This document shows, piece after piece, positions 18,901 to 25,791 of a DNA stretch of 25,791 bases. Each line of letters starts with the position of its first letter. Position 1 is the stretch's first letter. Both the position numbers and the translations under genes were made by a program. The DNA is from Ascoidea tarda (nom. inval.) (taxonomy: Eukaryota > Ascomycota > Saccharomycetes > Ascoideales > Ascoideaceae). The notes below the pieces were generated by a model, which worked only from the letters and a program-made list of their open reading frames with translations, ran no database searches and had not been told where the DNA came from. The stretch lies in contig JAKTTS010000203.1 in NCBI GenBank assembly GCA_030560485.1, positions 1 through 25,791 of the forward strand, given 5' to 3'.

Positions 18901-19441
18901 TATTTACATTGAGGTTGTTATTGATATTATTAATGCTATTGATATTGGTGTTGATATTTCCCTGAGAATGAGAACGAGAATGGAACTTCTTTGCAAAGGA
19001 TTTTGGCAAACCATTTGGAATATTTGGAATATTTGACATGTTTGGCATGTTTGGCATGTTTGGCATGTTTGGAATACTTGATATATTAGAATATGAGGAC
19101 TTATTTGAAATGAAATTATTTGTGATGGTTGAGCTGCTTGAGTTGGTTGAATGGTTTGGATAATTCGGAGATGGCAAGAGCAAGGTTGAATTTGAATTTG
19201 AAGAAGTGGCAGACAACGAAGAATTTTCAAAGCCAAAATCTGGAGCCTGGAGATGGTTCAGCAGCTGATTTTGGTGTCTTTGGATTTGTTGTTGTTGGAC
19301 CTCTTTTGGTAGCTGGGGTAGTTCTTTTGTGGAGGTGAATTTCGAGATCAATTTTTTGTTTGAGTTGCTAGGATTGCTGGGAGAAGCGAACCTTGAAGGT
19401 AGCCTCCATTTCAAAGAGGAATTAGAGGACTCAAGACTCAT
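15941..19441 (-). CDS. STE5: Ste5/Far1-family pheromone MAP-kinase scaffold
   Basis: The likely role is assembling the mating MAP-kinase cascade at Gbeta-gamma on the plasma membrane. From the first ATG (19441) it is 1166 residues. Order: a short basic, amphipathic-looking N-terminus (LKWRLPSRF, then KKLISKF); Asn/Ser-rich linkers with NMP repeats and a Lys/Pro repeat; a RING-H2-like domain from Cys315 (CNFC, then KCNCSSHETC, then FPDCPVC), which is the Gbeta-binding element in Ste5 and Far1; a PH-like region around 590-720 (RILYLFSEVLIIINLDYNKFKIIQF); a probable VWA-like domain around 870-1035 (IFIFNTEIDLS, KNIYIIETFSDF, then KRVVFVHSWDSLMEV); and an Asp/Glu tail. RING-PH-VWA order favours Ste5 over Far1, but Far1 is not excluded. 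Saccharomyces Ste5 is 917 residues. The frame is open upstream to a GTG at 19804 with no further ATG. Confidence 0.75.
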   Translation of the reverse strand: MSLESSNSSLKWRLPSRFASPSNPSNSNKKLISKFTSTKELPQLPKEVQQQQIQRHQNQLLNHLQAPDFGFENSSLSATSSNSNSTLLLPSPNYPNHSTNSSSSTITNNFISNKSSYSNISSIPNMPNMPNMPNMSNIPNIPNGLPKSFAKKFHSRSHSQGNINTNINSINNINNNLNVNNNYSSKLMKYSSHSTSNSSLSLSSSKSAKTLKSPKQLKSLKPSKSPKPPKPSKPSKPPKQSKQLKKSKHLKSSSLNSATTINSIDFSIYPNKEKSIHLSPPKVRPYIYTNNSLKKKKNLDSLNRNSSLSNNSLVCNFCNEDLDITLNNISNSNNNHQIEKIIKLKCNCSSHETCLKIFVEDNKSRNSSNINIINNINHININKYDLIFPDCPVCNLKAIPKLDQFVDHFVTLYLLYEPTPSFANIFSDYNHNNKPINSTQNLSRNQFYNQNTKQNHLIDLYNTKSMNSEQKQIPSSFNNDNNNNSNNNPLLLSEIRYSLSSSSSTNSSSRGRKGHEKKLSRGSSISAVSSIVSSASRSPSPPQMSSRNTVDSFYGNQRSLRDSTMSLSSFYANSLNSSINKSTYYNRIPPSYLRDKLISHLISKLNTNAPNRKILLKDSDFDNFGTLRLVDQLSISINNSNRFTQRILYLFSEVLIIINLDYNKFKIIQFKDNDCGNNSPVVETPTSKTLKWDINNKEVRSIYLSHDDVKNVLEKWGAALCDSEFVFPSEVITTTLNVVNEGPSPIQEEFNVHEPESKSDNIALQPDFNNSTTLELVNDNNDNSYINDINDNIHEIDNKNNTKDSLENNIFDNNIFDHNVFDDSETENENVSLNNKFFLSGLLSDNSSNEITHKPFKINSITKVNKATKKPSNLIFIFNTEIDLSKDLQISLLNILRALSLKIKNIYIIETFSDFNSYYCDGPLLVNNNINNKFGDNLGIINHSILKNFDINKLYNQEIIPNETSGDLSVLYLSTQQIYNLPKFNKDHQELVLELPSIKNESEISSMKRNSILAKRVVFVHSWDSLMEVICSSFSISFDDDDSDDSDDDSDEDSEEDDLDNNFESKSKQHHLQTHQSLTSAEKTDFNDNHTADPGVFAKHEVEQSHSSKDTSDLNSNMDVDKSLPLYENDNVSNNISPANHKATDSDSGWINLFQDIDSAIDSFHL
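18700..18835 (-). repeat. Imperfect Lys/Pro/Ser repeat in the STE5-like gene
   Basis: Degenerate units encode a long KPSKPP, KSPK and KSLK type tract just upstream of the RING domain. It is strongly basic, with many SP-like sites that could be targets of proline-directed kinases such as CDK or MAPK. Confidence 0.7.
19010..19075 (-). repeat. 9-nt repeat in the STE5-like gene (Asn-Met/Ile-Pro)
   Basis: Tandem units of TTTGGCATG and variants (TTTGGAATA) encode about seven Asn-Met-Pro or Asn-Ile-Pro triplets in a disordered N-terminal linker. It is probably a polymorphic minisatellite. Confidence 0.8.
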
Positions 19442-19714
19442 TGGTGGTGTTGTGGATATGAACAGGACTGGAGCAAAGAGAAGAAAAAAAAGCCTGGGAG
19501 CAGTGGTGTATGGGGAGGAAGAAGAAGAAAAGCAGCTGGGGTGAGTCTTTATCTGGGAGTGTTTCTGAAGAGCTCTCTGAAGAGTTTCGCCAGCAGCAGC
19601 TCTCGGGACGTGTCGTTCTTTTTGCTGCTGCTTCGGCTGTCTCCGGTGCTGCGTGTGCTTCTCGCTGATGCCAGAGAAGCTGCTTTTGTACCCGCGTGTG
19701 CGTGCGCGTGCAGG

Positions 19715-19728
19715 CAGCAGGCCTGCTG
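19715..19728. promoter_or_regulatory. 14-bp perfect palindrome
   Basis: CAGCAGGCCTGCTG equals its own reverse complement. It lies 274 bases upstream of the STE5-like ATG. A binding dimer is possible but unidentified. Confidence 0.35.
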
Positions 19729-19769
19729 AGACCGCTTCTGTGGACGCACGTACACGCGGGGCTTTTATC

Positions 19770-19776
19770 TGAAACA
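19770..19776 (+). promoter_or_regulatory. Candidate pheromone response element (Ste12 site)
   Basis: TGAAACA is the consensus Ste12-binding PRE, about 330 bases upstream of the STE5-like ATG. One 7-mer is weak evidence: the same word also occurs (reverse strand) at 22923-22929 upstream of MSH6. Confidence 0.25.
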
Positions 19777-19951
19777 CTCCGCAAATCTTATTCCCCAGAT
19801 CCACACACCTGGCGCGCAGTCTCCAGGATTCAACCAGGCATTTGGGCTGGAGACGTTTTCTTTTTCTGTGTCAGAACCGCTTTTTGACCTGAATACCACT
19901 GATAAGAACAATGCTACAGCTCTTGTTTTCTATTAATAATTGCTGCTTCGT

Positions 19952-19969
19952 CCGTCTATTTATAGACGG
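19952..19969. promoter_or_regulatory. 18-bp inverted repeat with TATAAATA core
   Basis: CCGTCTAT-TT-ATAGACGG has perfect 8-bp arms. Its centre reads TATAAATA on the minus strand, and the ends are CCG and CGG triplets. It lies about 510 bases from the STE5-like ATG and 240 bases from the ATG at 20212. Confidence 0.45.
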
Positions 19970-20211
19970 CTTGGGTCCCAACATGCAGCAGTCTGCTTCT
20001 GGCAGTCGTTTCCTCGTGCTGGGTTTTACACGCATCTGAAGTGCCCGCAGTACTCAGAACGCCACTCACGCACTTTTCCCGTTTCGCGTCATTTTTTCAT
20101 CCAACAATAGAAAAACAATATCACTAATAATTCACCATCTTAATTTTAACTTTTATCAATTTCTCCATTTCCTATTCCACTCAAAGATATATTTTTTCAC
20201 ATTTATTTTCA

Positions 20212-22785
20212 ATGTTTGCTTCAAACTCTCCTGACAACAATTTGAACCTTTTTTCAAACGAAGTTGATACAAGTATACAATCTAACAATGATGATAGTGT
20301 TAACGATATAACCAGCAGTGTTCAGGATAACGAGCATGTTCAAGATAACGTGCAAAATGAAGATCAGCATAAAGATCGGAATAGAGACCAGGATCAGTCC
20401 TTTTGGCTAGATTTAAATGACAATGCTGGAACCAACTTGGAAAATCAACAACAAAATAAAACATCAATTGCAATTGATTCCCAGCCCAATTCACCAATTC
20501 AACCTCCACTTTCATCTCATCTTTCAATCTCTTCTCCATCTTCTCCATCAAAAAAATCACTTATTCAGGTAGATCAAAATGATCTGAAGTCAGCTCTTGA
20601 TACTTCCAATAAACACACTCTCTTAATTTCTTCCTCCTCTTCTCCTCTTCCAACCTCTGCCTTTTTATCAATAGATCCAATATATCCAATTCCTTCCCTT
20701 TTATCAATAGATCCAATCCAAAATCAGACTACAGATTCACCCAATAAAAAGAGAAAACTTGATGAAATTAATTATAATGATGATAATAATGATAATAATG
20801 ATAATAATGATAATAATGATAATAATGATAATAATAATACTGCTGCCATAGCGAATGTAAAAACTATAAATATATACAATGAAAATGAAAATGAAAGTGA
20901 AAATAAAAGTGAAAATGAAAATGAAAATGAAAATGAAAATGATAAAGTTATTAATAATGAGGTCAATGAAGATAATACAAATGAAGAAAATGATACTTAC
21001 GCTTCTGATGACTATTTGGCAAAACATTCAAGCAAACTTAAATGGCCTCCATCTTTTATAAATTACTGGCTAGACCTATTAAACTTACGAATTAAACAAA
21101 TGAAACTAACTACAACTTCAGATGATTTCAATTCTACTTTGGAGCTCATTCAAATGAAAACAAACGAAATTAGTTTTAATATAAACAGCTTATTCTTGCA
21201 TGAAAATGAACCAAATGATATTAAAATCCTACAAAATCTAATCAACAAATTCTCTCAAAAACCACATTTCAAAAATTTAAACTTGGAAAACCTTAAACTT
21301 CAAGATCTAAATCAACTACTCATGGAATACAACCACGATCACAAAATTTGGTTAAAAGTATATCAATTAAAGGGTTTAAAATACAACACTTCTCTCTACA
21401 AATTCGAATTGAATCTAAAATTCTTGGAAAATGAATCGATCATAAATAAAAAAATAATCGGCAAATACACCCCTAAATTACAAAATCTAATTAAAATTAA
21501 AAAAATCTGTTCAAAAAAAACAAGTTTAATCTATAAATTTCACAAACTAATTTATACGGAAGTTACAAAAGATTTCAACAATAAAAATAATATCATTCCC
21601 ACTAATAACAAATCAGCTAAAAAACAGAAAATTCAAGAAAATTCAAACTCATCCAATCAAGAACCGACCCGAGATCAATTGGATAAAAACAAAGAAAAAT
21701 TAAGAAACAAAGCATTAGAAAAGCAAAGAATCGAAAAAGAAAAACTTGAGAATGAAAGGATTGAAAATGAAAGAATTGAAAATGAAAGAATTAAAAATGA
21801 AAAACTTGAAAATGAAAAAATAGAAAAAGAAAAACAATATCAACAAACTCAGAGACAAGAAAAAAGAAACAATGCCAATCTTAATACAAATGACCAAAAC
21901 TTGGATCAAAATGTTGAAGAATTGGAAGAAAACGACTCTGGAAGTGATTTCAGCAATCAACTGGCTAACAATGTTTATCAGCCATCTTTAAGAAGAAAAA
22001 CTCAAAGACAAAACTCAAACATCCATTATGAGGAAAAAGATCAAGACATTGAGGTTATCGATATTGATATTGATGATGATGAATCAAAACCTATTCAATA
22101 CGAACCAATATATTCACCACCTTCTGTTGCGGCTACTAAAGGTAAGACTAGATCCAGAGCCAGAGGAAAAACTAGGAGTGGCAGAAGTAGAGGAAAAAGA
22201 AGACCAACTTATGTCAACTATAGTCGTGAACCCCTTGAAACAGAGGAACCACCATCAATCAGAGCACAGGAAAGTTTAAATAATGGCTATCAGCCCCAAA
22301 GCTATTCAACAAACATCCCAAATACTGATCCTAATGATTATACGATTAGAAATAAAAGCACTGATAATTCTAGTTATAACCAACCAGCCAATAACAATTT
22401 TATAAATGATTCAAATGCAAACCGATATAATAATGGTAATATGCAAGCAACATCTTCCACAGACACCCCTAAGCTTACAAGCACAATTCTCAACTCGGAA
22501 GAGAAAAAAGCTAATGATGCTTCAATCAACAAAAAGGAATTGCTCACCCAAATAATAAAAGAAAGACTCGAAGTGGAAGAAAAAGTTATCAACATGTATC
22601 TCGACTTTGTAACGGATATATTCATCAATGGTAAAATCAATAAAGAGGAATATTTGAAAGCTTTCAGATATGGAACCATCCACAAAGAAGTCTCAAGAGA
22701 CGAAAAATTATTATATTACAGAAGTTTTGTGAAGCTTTTCCAAAAGAATGAATTGGCTGGAGTTAGATTCCTCCAGTCTTTGTAA
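20212..22785 (+). CDS. Unrecognised, mostly disordered protein with SUMO-interaction-like motif
   Basis: I do not recognise this 857-residue protein. The first 260 residues are acidic and Ser/Asn-rich, with a doubled LSIDPI segment, a KKRKL basic patch that could be a nuclear localisation signal, and Asn/Asp and Asn/Glu repeats. A probable folded helical domain begins at KWPPSFINYWLDLLNLRIKQ near 270 and runs to about 450. A highly charged stretch near 480-560 (ERIENERI repeats) looks like a coiled coil. IEVIDIDID at 613-621, flanked by acids, resembles a SUMO-interacting motif, and an Arg/Gly/Lys-rich patch follows near 643-666 (RSRARGK, RSGRSRGKRRP). The last 84 residues, from KKELLTQIIKERLEVEEKVI, look helical and ordered. 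The pattern suggests a nuclear, chromatin-linked protein, but this is inference. It starts at the first ATG and diverges from the STE5-like gene. Confidence 0.8.
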   Translation: MFASNSPDNNLNLFSNEVDTSIQSNNDDSVNDITSSVQDNEHVQDNVQNEDQHKDRNRDQDQSFWLDLNDNAGTNLENQQQNKTSIAIDSQPNSPIQPPLSSHLSISSPSSPSKKSLIQVDQNDLKSALDTSNKHTLLISSSSSPLPTSAFLSIDPIYPIPSLLSIDPIQNQTTDSPNKKRKLDEINYNDDNNDNNDNNDNNDNNDNNNTAAIANVKTINIYNENENESENKSENENENENENDKVINNEVNEDNTNEENDTYASDDYLAKHSSKLKWPPSFINYWLDLLNLRIKQMKLTTTSDDFNSTLELIQMKTNEISFNINSLFLHENEPNDIKILQNLINKFSQKPHFKNLNLENLKLQDLNQLLMEYNHDHKIWLKVYQLKGLKYNTSLYKFELNLKFLENESIINKKIIGKYTPKLQNLIKIKKICSKKTSLIYKFHKLIYTEVTKDFNNKNNIIPTNNKSAKKQKIQENSNSSNQEPTRDQLDKNKEKLRNKALEKQRIEKEKLENERIENERIENERIKNEKLENEKIEKEKQYQQTQRQEKRNNANLNTNDQNLDQNVEELEENDSGSDFSNQLANNVYQPSLRRKTQRQNSNIHYEEKDQDIEVIDIDIDDDESKPIQYEPIYSPPSVAATKGKTRSRARGKTRSGRSRGKRRPTYVNYSREPLETEEPPSIRAQESLNNGYQPQSYSTNIPNTDPNDYTIRNKSTDNSSYNQPANNNFINDSNANRYNNGNMQATSSTDTPKLTSTILNSEEKKANDASINKKELLTQIIKERLEVEEKVINMYLDFVTDIFINGKINKEEYLKAFRYGTIHKEVSRDEKLLYYRSFVKLFQKNELAGVRFLQSL
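20776..20838 (+). repeat. GATAATAAT microsatellite in coding sequence
   Basis: About seven units of GATAATAAT encode Asp-Asn-Asn repeats in the unknown protein. A related GAAAAT array follows at about 20878-20940 and encodes Asn-Glu repeats. Confidence 0.85.
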
Positions 22786-22976
22786 GACAACTTACTGGTG
22801 CCTGGGCTCTGTCTATTTTTTGTCTTTGGCTTTGCATCTCGCAGCCACAGTACTGTATATTTATTTTGTTAATTATACCTCAGTAATTTGTACATCTCAG
22901 TAGTTTGTATAACACATTTCTCTGTTTCAACTCGAATATCGCCAACTTTCTCAGTTTCTTCAGTCTCGAAAACAAT

Positions 22977-22984
22977 ACGCGAAA
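22977..22984 (+). promoter_or_regulatory. MCB/SCB-like G1/S element
   Basis: ACGCGAAA combines the ACGCG core of MluI cell-cycle boxes with the CGCGAAA form of Swi4/6 boxes, 128 bases upstream of the MSH6 ATG. MSH6 is known to be MBF-regulated in Saccharomyces. Confidence 0.5.
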
Positions 22985-22994
22985 TTTTCGACCG

Positions 22995-22999
22995 ACGCG
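22995..22999 (+). promoter_or_regulatory. Second MCB core
   Basis: ACGCG within GACGCGC lies 18 bases after the first element. Paired cores are typical of MBF targets. Confidence 0.45.
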
Positions 23000-23111
23000 C
23001 ATTTTTTCGATTAAATAAAAGCCTTGAGGAAAGACAGAAACAACCTTCTTAAAAACAGCATTTGGCCTGCTGCGATTGCTGGATTCTACTCTTTCTTCAA
23101 TTCAATTGACA

Positions 23112-25791
23112 ATGTCTGTTATCACACCCAAAAGACTGAAAGCCACAGACAAAGTGAAGGCCTCTGGCAAAAGAGGCTCTTTATCTTCCACCAAAAAGCA
23201 ACAGAACATCTTTAGCTTTTTCTCCAAACTCCCTACTCAATCAGCTTCTCTGCCTATTAAACCCCCAAAAGACTCAACTAACCAAAGCTCGCCTTTGAAG
23301 GTCAATACTAACACTTCAAATAGCCACAATGTTCTTAAACCAAAAAATGCCAGAAAAACTGCCTTGAGTCAGCTATCTTCACCTATCAAAAACGAACAAG
23401 TCCTGTCTGAAGCAAAGCCAAAGTCGACTCATCAGTCTGTTTCGGATTCAAGTAATAAAGAAAACGAAAACCCAGGCTCTATAGATGATGCATCTTCCTC
23501 GATGTTTGTTGACTCAATTGTCGATGACGACTTTGGTCGTCGCTCTACCTCAAACAATGATACATCTTTAGCAATACATTCTCTTCCTTCTGGTTCACCA
23601 CCTATAGAAGATGGTAAACCAGACCTACTGCCTTCTCCCTTAAGCTCAAAAAGACGTTTGAAGCGTAAGATCAATTATTCAGAACTAGATGATGAAGACG
23701 AGGATATTCCCTTGCAACGATTATCTAATAAAAAATCAAGGAATAAAAAAATTATTGATTCTGATGATGAGGGAGAGGAGGAATTTGTCCCAGAGCCTAT
23801 AGACGAAGAAGATGATGAAATTGAACAAGAAAATGACAAATCTCTTTCTAAAACCATAGACGATGATTTTGCAAGTGATGGTCTTGGTGATGATGATTTG
23901 GATGATGTCTTTGTTAGTATAACAACTCCTAAAACAAAAATAAAAAATAAAAGTAAATTCAAAAATAAACCCAAAAATATTCAAAATGGAGATGATGAGA
24001 ACTCAATTGATTTTTCTGAGAAATTCAAGGCTTCATCAACTTACAAACCTGCTTTGAATAAAGTTTCATTGGCTATAAAGCAAAAGAACTCAAAACAAAG
24101 GTCACATACAAAATCTTTTCAAAAAGATAATGAGGAAAGATACAAATGGCTTGTTAATATTCGTGATGCAGAGAAAAGAGAACCAACTCATCCAGACTAT
24201 GACCCAAGAACACTCTATGTTCCTTCTTCTGCCTGGACAAAGTTTACTGCATTCGAAAAACAATATTGGGAAATCAAATCTAAAATGTATGATTGTATAG
24301 TCTTTTTCAAAAAAGGAAAGTTTTTTGAATTGTATGAAAAGGATGCTTTACTAGGTCACAACTTGTTTGATTTGAAATTGGCTGGAAATGGAAGAGCAAA
24401 TATGCAATTAGCTGGGGTTCCCGAAATGTCTTTTGATTATTGGGCTAGTGAGTTTATTTCTAAAGGCTACAAAGTTGCAAAAGTTGATCAGATGGAAACC
24501 TTATTGGCAAAAGAAATTCGTGAAAGCACGAAGAAGAAAAAGGAAGATAAAGTAATAAGAAGAGAGTTAAGTTGTATACTAACTGGAGGAACATTGACTG
24601 AAGATTCAATGATTAAAGACGACATGGCTACATATTGTCTTGCAATTAGACAAGAAGAAAAAATGGATGGTTCGAATTTGTTTGGCATTTCTTTTGTTGA
24701 TACTGCGACAAGTAAGATGAGAATACTAGAATTTAATGATGATAGCGAATGTACAAACTTGGAAACTTTTATTAATCAAATAAAGCCAAAAGAAATTATA
24801 GCTCCCAAAGGAAATTTATCATCGTTGGCTATTAGAATTATCAAGTTCAATTGTGCAGAAAATAGTATTTGGAATTACGTTAAGGATGAAGATGAATTCT
24901 GGGATGCGGATAGAACTATGGAGGAAATATCTCAGGCAAATTATTTTAATGACGAAAACATCAATAATCAGAAAAATTGGCCCGAAGATTTAATTAAATA
25001 TTCCGAGAAAAAGCAACTTGGGTTTTCGTCCTTTGGTGCATTGGTTTGGTATTTAAAATCTTTAAAATTAGATAGTGATTTGATTTCAATTGGAAATATC
25101 AAAGAATATAACATATTCGATAACAGTAATTCGTCACTTATTTTGGATGGCCAAACTTTGCAAAATTTGGAAATATTTAAAAATTCTTTTGACGGAAGTG
25201 ATAAGGGCACGTTATTCAAGTTTATTAATAGGTCAATTACATCATTTGGAAAGAGAATGTTAAGAAGCTGGATATGTCATCCACTTTTAAATATCAGTGA
25301 TATTAATGAAAGATTAGATGCTGTTGAGGCCATGATGAATGATGGAAACTTGCAGTCTATAATTACTACACATTTAAAATCCTTGCCTGATTTGGAAAGA
25401 TTACTTGCTCGGGTTTATTCTGGCAGGTTGCCTGTAAAAGATTTTGTCAAAACGATTGAGGGACTTGAAAACATTCAACTGATGGTAAATGAATTGATCA
25501 GCGAGTATGATTCTGTTAAAGCACTTCCCGGATCACTTTCTGGTATATTTAGTCAAATACCAAAAGAATTAGAGTCTCGCATAAAAATTTGGAACAATGC
25601 TTTTGACAGAGAAGAAGCTAAAACAAATGGTGTTTTAATTCCAGAGAAGGGTGTAGAGATTGATTTTGATGAGTCTGTTGAAAAGATGAAGAAACTTGAG
25701 AATGATTTGAATAAATGTTTGAGATCATACAAAAAAAATTTCAAGTGTCAAGAGCTTTGTTTTAAGGACTCGGAAAAAGAAATATTTTTAA
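23112..25791 (+). CDS. MSH6: Mismatch repair protein Msh6 (MutS-alpha subunit), 3' end outside the window
   Basis: With Msh2 it recognises base-base mismatches and small loops in nuclear mismatch repair. The ATG at 23112 opens a frame that runs uninterrupted to the window edge (893 full codons; Saccharomyces Msh6 has 1242). Residues 30-37, QQNIFSFF, are a PCNA-interacting PIP box (QxxIxxFF). A long acidic and basic disordered tether follows. The mismatch-binding domain contains GKFFELYEKDALLGHNLFDL, with the Phe404-x-Glu406 wedge that stacks on the mismatch, then GNGRANMQLAGVPEMSFDYW and KVAKVDQMET, almost as in Saccharomyces. The connector domain and the start of the lever (GTLFKFINRSITSFGKRMLRSW near 700) follow. 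The ATPase domain must lie beyond the right edge. Upstream MCB-like elements fit S-phase expression. Confidence 0.96.
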   Translation, partial: MSVITPKRLKATDKVKASGKRGSLSSTKKQQNIFSFFSKLPTQSASLPIKPPKDSTNQSSPLKVNTNTSNSHNVLKPKNARKTALSQLSSPIKNEQVLSEAKPKSTHQSVSDSSNKENENPGSIDDASSSMFVDSIVDDDFGRRSTSNNDTSLAIHSLPSGSPPIEDGKPDLLPSPLSSKRRLKRKINYSELDDEDEDIPLQRLSNKKSRNKKIIDSDDEGEEEFVPEPIDEEDDEIEQENDKSLSKTIDDDFASDGLGDDDLDDVFVSITTPKTKIKNKSKFKNKPKNIQNGDDENSIDFSEKFKASSTYKPALNKVSLAIKQKNSKQRSHTKSFQKDNEERYKWLVNIRDAEKREPTHPDYDPRTLYVPSSAWTKFTAFEKQYWEIKSKMYDCIVFFKKGKFFELYEKDALLGHNLFDLKLAGNGRANMQLAGVPEMSFDYWASEFISKGYKVAKVDQMETLLAKEIRESTKKKKEDKVIRRELSCILTGGTLTEDSMIKDDMATYCLAIRQEEKMDGSNLFGISFVDTATSKMRILEFNDDSECTNLETFINQIKPKEIIAPKGNLSSLAIRIIKFNCAENSIWNYVKDEDEFWDADRTMEEISQANYFNDENINNQKNWPEDLIKYSEKKQLGFSSFGALVWYLKSLKLDSDLISIGNIKEYNIFDNSNSSLILDGQTLQNLEIFKNSFDGSDKGTLFKFINRSITSFGKRMLRSWICHPLLNISDINERLDAVEAMMNDGNLQSIITTHLKSLPDLERLLARVYSGRLPVKDFVKTIEGLENIQLMVNELISEYDSVKALPGSLSGIFSQIPKELESRIKIWNNAFDREEAKTNGVLIPEKGVEIDFDESVEKMKKLENDLNKCLRSYKKNFKCQELCFKDSEKEIFL

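Larger units (their letters stand above)
19442..20211. other. Divergent promoter region, GC-rich, between the STE5-like gene and the unknown gene
   Basis: Positions 19540-20070 are rich in G and C (39 of 60 bases at 19681-19740), unlike the flanking genes. They hold two exact palindromes and one TGAAACA. The region after 20090 is AT-rich leader for the gene at 20212. A 121-codon ATG-less extension of the STE5-like frame crosses the left part and includes a hydrophobic stretch; I treat it as non-coding. Confidence 0.6.
22786..23111. other. MSH6 promoter region
   Basis: This short intergenic region holds the 3' flank of the unknown gene (CT-rich, then AT-rich) and the MSH6 promoter, with two MCB/SCB-like elements 110-135 bases upstream of the ATG. 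A 63-codon frame at 23024-23215 overlaps the MSH6 start in another frame and is not a gene. Confidence 0.6.

Noticed and set aside
18598-18912. 104- and 71-codon hydrophobic or Gly/Phe/Asp-rich frames opposite the STE5-like gene
   Set aside because: They are antisense shadows of the Lys/Pro repeat.
20737-21027. Ile/Phe-rich frame opposite the unknown gene, looking like a membrane protein
   Set aside because: It is the antisense reading of the GATAATAAT and GAAAAT repeats.

Overview
The window reads as AT-rich nuclear DNA of a budding yeast (Saccharomycotina). The evidence is compact genes without introns in their coding frames, a tRNA gene with an intron one base after the anticodon, a Pol III T-run terminator, a Faa1/Faa4-type acyl-CoA synthetase and a Ste5/Far1-type mating scaffold. 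I cannot name the genus. I also could not settle whether CTG is read as Leu or Ser, because I found no CTG codon at a strongly conserved position.

Layout from left to right: a gene-free stretch (1-956); tRNA-Arg(UCU) with a 21-nt intron (957-1050, +); a CLD1-type mitochondrial alpha/beta hydrolase (1160-2686, -); a FAA1/FAA4 long-chain acyl-CoA synthetase (3429-5525, -); a long intergenic region with a GC-rich island (5526-7312); a GPI-anchored Ser-rich wall protein (7313-8395, +); RAD4 (9108-12491, +); a XAN1/xanA-type xanthine dioxygenase (12811-13929, +); UBA3 (14311-15588, +); a STE5-like scaffold (15941-19441, -); an unrecognised, largely disordered protein (20212-22785, +); and MSH6, cut off by the right edge (23112 to end, +).

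Starts: for RAD4, UBA3 and the STE5-like gene the open frame runs upstream of the first in-frame ATG, but only to a GTG. I use the first ATG in each case, at 9108, 14311 and 19441.

The genes are ordinary eukaryotic neighbours and do not form a cluster. RAD4 (nucleotide excision repair) and MSH6 (mismatch repair) are both repair genes but lie about 11 kb apart. CLD1 and FAA1 are adjacent, same-strand lipid genes. The most unusual structure is a set of three visibly GC-rich patches confined to promoter-side intergenic DNA (about 6000-6560, 12490-12680 and 19540-20070), which carry palindromic CGG or CACGTG elements. MSH6 has two MCB/SCB-like elements, as expected for a G1/S-regulated repair gene. 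I found no transposon, CRISPR array or obvious new multi-gene system.
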